This document shows, one piece after another, positions 52,805 through 56,021 of a DNA stretch of 56,021 bases. The DNA is taken from NCBI GenBank assembly GCA_015065615.1, contig SVPY01000016.1, positions 1 to 56,021 of the forward strand, read 5' to 3'. A program made the translations under genes and the position numbers. The number at the start of each line of letters is the position of its first letter. The stretch's first letter is position 1. The DNA is from Oscillospiraceae bacterium (GTDB taxonomy: Bacteria > Bacillota > Clostridia > Oscillospirales > Acutalibacteraceae). A model generated the notes under the pieces. That model had not been told where the DNA came from. It worked only from the letters and a program-made list of their open reading frames with translations, and made no database searches.

Positions 52805-53508
52805 AATTTTATCGCTGTCTCCAATGCTACAAGCATCATATCGTTGAAGGTGTTCTGTCTATCCTCGGCAGGAAGTGAAGCGCTGCCGTCTACAAGGTCG
52901 GAAACCGTGCACATAGCAAGAGCGTTCTTTTTAAGCCTTGCTGCGTTCATATAGAGGGCGGCGGCTTCCATTTCAACTGCCAACACACCCATCTTTATCC
53001 ATAAGGCGTTAGCCTCGGCATTATCGTTATAGAAACAATCGGAGGAAAGCATATTGCCAACTTTATAATTAATTCCGAGCTTTTCGGCTTCTTCTACTGC
53101 GGTTCTTAATAAACTAAAGGAAGCTGTGGGAGCAAAAGTACCCGGTAATTTATACTGGGAAGCATAATTTGAATCGGTACAGGCGCCTACGGCAAAAATC
53201 AAATCGCGAAGCTTAACTCCTTCTGCCATACCGCCTGCAGAGCCGATGCGGATAATATTTTCCACGTCGTACTGGGTATAGAGCTCGTAAGAATAAATTC
53301 CTATTGAGGGCATACCCATACCGCTACCCATTACGCTTACTTTCACACCTTTATAAGTACCTGTGTAGCCAAGCATATTTCTAACAGTATTAAAGCACAC
53401 GGGATTTTCAAGATATTTTTCGGCTATTACCTTTGCTCTTAAAGGGTCACCGGGCATTAAAACTGTTTTTGCAATATCGCCTTTTTTAGCATTATTGTGA
53501 GGTGTCAT
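52801..53508 (-). CDS. deoD: Purine-nucleoside phosphorylase, DeoD type
   Basis: This 235-residue hexameric-type phosphorylase shows TPHNNAKKGDIAKTVLMPGDPLRA, IIRIGSAGG, VGNMLSSDCFY and VEMEAAALY. It cleaves purine (deoxy)nucleosides with phosphate to give base plus (deoxy)ribose-1-phosphate. It overlaps deoB at its start and cdd at its end, both as ATGA overlaps. Confidence 0.96.
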   Translation of the reverse strand: MTPHNNAKKGDIAKTVLMPGDPLRAKVIAEKYLENPVCFNTVRNMLGYTGTYKGVKVSVMGSGMGMPSIGIYSYELYTQYDVENIIRIGSAGGMAEGVKLRDLIFAVGACTDSNYASQYKLPGTFAPTASFSLLRTAVEEAEKLGINYKVGNMLSSDCFYNDNAEANALWIKMGVLAVEMEAAALYMNAARLKKNALAMCTVSDLVDGSASLPAEDRQNTFNDMMLVALETAIKL

Positions 53509-54734
53509 AATTCATTCTCCATTATTTTTATATCTTTATAAAAACTTTCGGCATCTAAACATTCCTTCGAGCCTAAAGCTTCAAGAACTGTGGCACCGAT
53601 TTTATCGAAGCCCTGCAGTGTACCTAAATTTATATTCTTAATTTTTTTACCATAAGCCATAAAGGGAATATATTCCCTGGAATGGTCGGTGGACTCGGTG
53701 CCCGGGTCGCAGCCGTGGTCGGCTGTAATTATAAGCAAATCATCTTCCTTTAAATTCTTTATAAACTCAGGGATAAATGAATCTATTTCCATTAAAGCTT
53801 TGGCGTAGCCTACTGAATCGTTTCTGTGGCCGTATACTGAATCGGTATCCACTAAATTTATAAAGCAGAAGCCTTCAAAATCACTTTTTATAGCTTCCAG
53901 AGTTTTATTTAAGCCGTCAAGATTATTTTTTGTGTAATGCGGTTTACTGAGACTTTTACCTGCGAAAATATCGTAGATTTTACCTATGGGGTAAATATTT
54001 ATATTTTCGTCCTTTAAGATATCCAGAACGGTTCTCTTAAAGGGCTCTACGGAGAAATCGTGGCGGTTGGAAGTTCTTTTAAAATCGGGGTATTTTCCCA
54101 CAAAGGGTCTTGCAATCACTCTTGCTACAGCGTGCTCGCCGTTTAAAAGTTTTCGCGCCTTTTTGCATATTGAATAAAGCTCATCTATAGGCACTATATC
54201 CTCGTGGGCGGCTATCTGGAATACGGAATCGGCGGAGGTGTAAACAATTAAATCCCCCGTTTTTATATGTTCTTCTCCGTAATCTTTTATAACCTCGGTA
54301 CCCGAATAGGGTTTATTGCAGAGGACTCCCCTGCCCGTTAATTTTTCGAACTCGTCAATTACTTCCTTGGGGAAACCCTCGGGATATACGGGAAAAGGCT
54401 TTTCGCACACGTTTCCCATCATTTCGAAATGACCTACCGTAGTATCTTTACCCATTGACTTTTCGGAAAACCTGCCGTAGGCGGCGTTTTTATTAATATC
54501 AGCTGCCTTTTCCCCTACACTCACACCGTCGATATTGAAAAGACCTAAATTTCTTAAATTGGGTAAGAAAAAGGGCGCAACTTTACTTTGCGAGTTTTCT
54601 TCCTGCATCCTTTCGAAGGCATAATAACAGGAAGCTAAAGTATCACTGCCTTTGTCACCGAAGTTTTCGGCGTCAGGCATCTGACCTATACCGAAACTGT
54701 CGATAACCAAAAGAAACACACGCTTCATACTCAT
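53505..54734 (-). CDS. deoB: Phosphopentomutase
   Basis: This 409-residue alkaline-phosphatase-superfamily mutase shows VIDSFGIGQMPDA at the N-terminus, DKGSDTLAS (the phosphorylated Thr) and TADHGCDPG near the end. It converts (deoxy)ribose-1-phosphate to the 5-phosphate after nucleoside phosphorolysis. I start at ATG 54734 (MSMKRVF) with an AAGGGGTG site; a GTG 12 bases upstream is less likely. The stop overlaps the deoD start. Confidence 0.95.
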   Translation of the reverse strand: MSMKRVFLLVIDSFGIGQMPDAENFGDKGSDTLASCYYAFERMQEENSQSKVAPFFLPNLRNLGLFNIDGVSVGEKAADINKNAAYGRFSEKSMGKDTTVGHFEMMGNVCEKPFPVYPEGFPKEVIDEFEKLTGRGVLCNKPYSGTEVIKDYGEEHIKTGDLIVYTSADSVFQIAAHEDIVPIDELYSICKKARKLLNGEHAVARVIARPFVGKYPDFKRTSNRHDFSVEPFKRTVLDILKDENINIYPIGKIYDIFAGKSLSKPHYTKNNLDGLNKTLEAIKSDFEGFCFINLVDTDSVYGHRNDSVGYAKALMEIDSFIPEFIKNLKEDDLLIITADHGCDPGTESTDHSREYIPFMAYGKKIKNINLGTLQGFDKIGATVLEALGSKECLDAESFYKDIKIMENEL

Positions 54735-54787
54735 AATAAAGTGCACCCCTTAAATATTTTATTTTGTTTTTATTTTAGCTTATACGG

Positions 54788-55747
54788 TTAAACTGTTGTT
54801 ACAATAAATGAGCACTTACCTTCAACAGTTACCTTGCCTGCGTTTGCGGGTACGAATACGCTGTCGGCAGCTTTGAAAGCTACTTCGTTTTCAGCGCCCA
54901 CTACTTTACCTTCACCGTCAAGAACCGTGATGGAAACGAAGCTCTTTTCGTCGGCAATAATTTCTACCTTATCAAAGGAATCGTATTTTTCTGTTGTGAA
55001 ATATTTGCAGGATGCAAGAAGCTTCTTTGTGCCGCCTGCAATTTCCTCGGCAGCCTTCTGCTTATCTTCTGTATCGGAGGGAACAAAGGAAGAGACCATA
55101 GCAGCCTTTTCTACGTGAAGCTCACGGGGCTTACCGTCGGCGCCGCGGCGGTCGTAGTCGTAAACACGGTAAGTAGTATTACTGTTCTGCTGAATTTCGC
55201 AGATAAGAATACCTGCGCCGATAGCGTGAATTGTGCCAGCCTCAATAAAGAAGCAATCGCCCTTCTTAACGTCTACCTTATTTAATACTTCGAGAATAGT
55301 ATTGTTATTAATTCTCTCAATAAACTCTTCTTTTGTAATTTCCTTGTTGACGCCGAAGTAGAGGGATGCGCCTTCGTCGCAATCCATTACATACCACATT
55401 TCTGTTTTGCCGTACTCTTTTTCTACCTCCAAAGCAAACTCATCGCTTGGGTGAACCTGAATTGAGAGAGGATCTTTAGCGTCAATAAACTTGATAAGCA
55501 CAGGGAAATTTTCAAATCTTTCGCAATTTGTACCGAGAATAGCCTTGCCGTTTTTCTCAATATAGTCGCCTAAATTCATACCGTCACATTCGCCGCCTAC
55601 GATTTTGCACTGGCCTGCGCTGTGTGTTGAGAGCTCCCAACTCTCTGCAACCTTAGCGTAGTCGCAATCTTTACCGTAGATTTCGCGGAGTTTAACGCCG
55701 CCCCAGAGATAATCTTTAAATGCAGGAGTTAATTTTTCGATTCTCAT
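54788..55747 (-). CDS. manA: Mannose-6-phosphate isomerase, class I
   Basis: This 319-residue type I isomerase is a cupin-like zinc enzyme. IQVHPSDEFALEVE and GKTEMWYV give the zinc and active-site region, with GTIHAIGAGILICEIQQNS and the YRVYDYDRRG block further on. It interconverts mannose-6-phosphate and fructose-6-phosphate and so links mannosides, such as products of the GH2 enzyme, to glycolysis. It is the upstream gene of the nucleoside-salvage run, 53 bases before deoB. It could be a separate unit, but I see no terminator. Confidence 0.93.
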   Translation of the reverse strand: MRIEKLTPAFKDYLWGGVKLREIYGKDCDYAKVAESWELSTHSAGQCKIVGGECDGMNLGDYIEKNGKAILGTNCERFENFPVLIKFIDAKDPLSIQVHPSDEFALEVEKEYGKTEMWYVMDCDEGASLYFGVNKEITKEEFIERINNNTILEVLNKVDVKKGDCFFIEAGTIHAIGAGILICEIQQNSNTTYRVYDYDRRGADGKPRELHVEKAAMVSSFVPSDTEDKQKAAEEIAGGTKKLLASCKYFTTEKYDSFDKVEIIADEKSFVSITVLDGEGKVVGAENEVAFKAADSVFVPANAGKVTVEGKCSFIVTTV

Positions 55748-55793
55748 AGTATTGACCTCACTTTATATAAATATTAATAATATCCTATATTTA

Positions 55794-55822
55794 ATTATAA
55801 AACAAAGCTTTAAATTTAGCAA
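55794..55822 (-). promoter_or_regulatory. Sigma-A promoter of the manA/deo transcript
   Basis: On the minus strand TTGCTA (55817-55822) and TATAAT (55794-55799) are spaced 17 bases, about 47 bases before the manA start. Confidence 0.8.
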
Positions 55823-55860
55823 GAGCTTTATAAATAAATAACAAGCTATGCGGTGATTTT

Positions 55861-55992
55861 ATGAAATTTCATAAATAAATCAAAGGGAGGTCTTTAGACT
55901 GCCCCAGTTTGTGCGAACAGCACAAAAAAGGGATTCCCTTGCAGGATAATTGAATTTTAAGCGGAGTGGCGTAGCGTCAGCGGCGCCACTCC
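55861..55992. repeat. Cluster of palindromes at the right edge
   Basis: The last part of the window has no gene I can see. It holds at least four inverted repeats: ATGAAATTTCAT (55861-55872), TTTGTGC-5-GCACAAA (55908-55926), AAGGGA-T-TCCCTT (55928-55940) and GGAGTGGCG-12-CGCCACTCC (55963-55992). The GC content rises sharply in the last of these. It could be an intergenic mobile repeat, a structured RNA or stacked terminators. Confidence 0.5.
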
Positions 55993-56021
55993 CGTTCTGT
56001 TTTGGATTCGCTCATGGTTGT

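Noticed and set aside
55861-56021. CRISPR array at the right edge
   Set aside because: The palindromes differ from each other and are not regularly spaced direct repeats.

Overview
The window looks like a chromosomal stretch from an anaerobic, carbohydrate-fermenting Firmicute of class Clostridia, probably an Oscillospirales- or Christensenellales-like gut lineage. This is inferred from the low-to-moderate GC content, consensus sigma-A promoters with 17-base spacers, strong Shine-Dalgarno (SD) sites, a stand-alone MsmX-type ATPase, type III pantothenate kinase, a DUF4830 protein and a lysine riboswitch ahead of an NhaC-family carrier. It is not proven. I see no rRNA, tRNA, CRISPR array, phage or transposase gene.

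Layout. 1-1862: an NhaC-family carrier (cut by the left edge) under a lysine riboswitch with an intrinsic terminator. 1995-7589: two tandem PHP-domain proteins, a Gfo/Idh/MocA dehydrogenase and an unknown 419-residue protein. 7629-15294 (minus): a fructan/sucrose module (GH32 plus PfkB kinase), then coaBC, a P-loop kinase, GH43 and GH2 in an operon-like run. 15582-17904: an ECF S component and coaX facing coaBC across a divergent promoter (a CoA/pantothenate locus), then purC. 18005-19271: a CcdA/TlpA thiol-redox pair. 19413-31283: an HTH protein fused to a glycosidase-like domain, tandem UroD-like proteins, tandem serine hydrolases, a DMT exporter, GH78, and an SHMT-like enzyme with an alkaline-phosphatase-superfamily partner. 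31389-34862: an AraC regulator, a ClC channel and a decayed MocR regulator. 34986-36986: greA-lysS. 37029-39094: two small unknowns and a glycosidase-like protein. 39187-43791: ftsX/ftsE, a PucR/CdaR regulator and the MsmX-type ATPase. 43939-50441 (minus): rluB, a DUF4830 protein, hisF/hisH, glpK, an unknown, an ADP-ribosylglycohydrolase and an exoA/xth nuclease. 50569-51069: a cyclophilin. 51075-55747 (minus): pyrimidine-nucleoside phosphorylase, cdd, deoD, deoB and manA. The last 270 bases hold a promoter and a cluster of palindromes.

How the genes fit together. The glycosidases lack visible signal peptides, so they should act on imported oligosaccharides. The MsmX-type ATPase could energise sugar importers whose membrane subunits lie outside the window. 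The deo/cdd/pdp operon recovers nucleoside ribose, and coaX/coaBC plus the S component supply CoA.

The most interesting signal is a recurring translation-start architecture. Four genes (the S component, greA, ftsX and the cyclophilin) have a strong SD followed within 0-1 base by a perfect hairpin and then, 7-12 bases later, the start codon. Folding each hairpin restores a normal SD-to-start distance. Other unusual items are an XRE-HTH/glycosidase fusion, an FtsE with a roughly 158-residue acidic tail, a probable gene-conversion tract in the UroD-like pair, and a MocR regulator that has lost its PLP lysine and its C-terminus.
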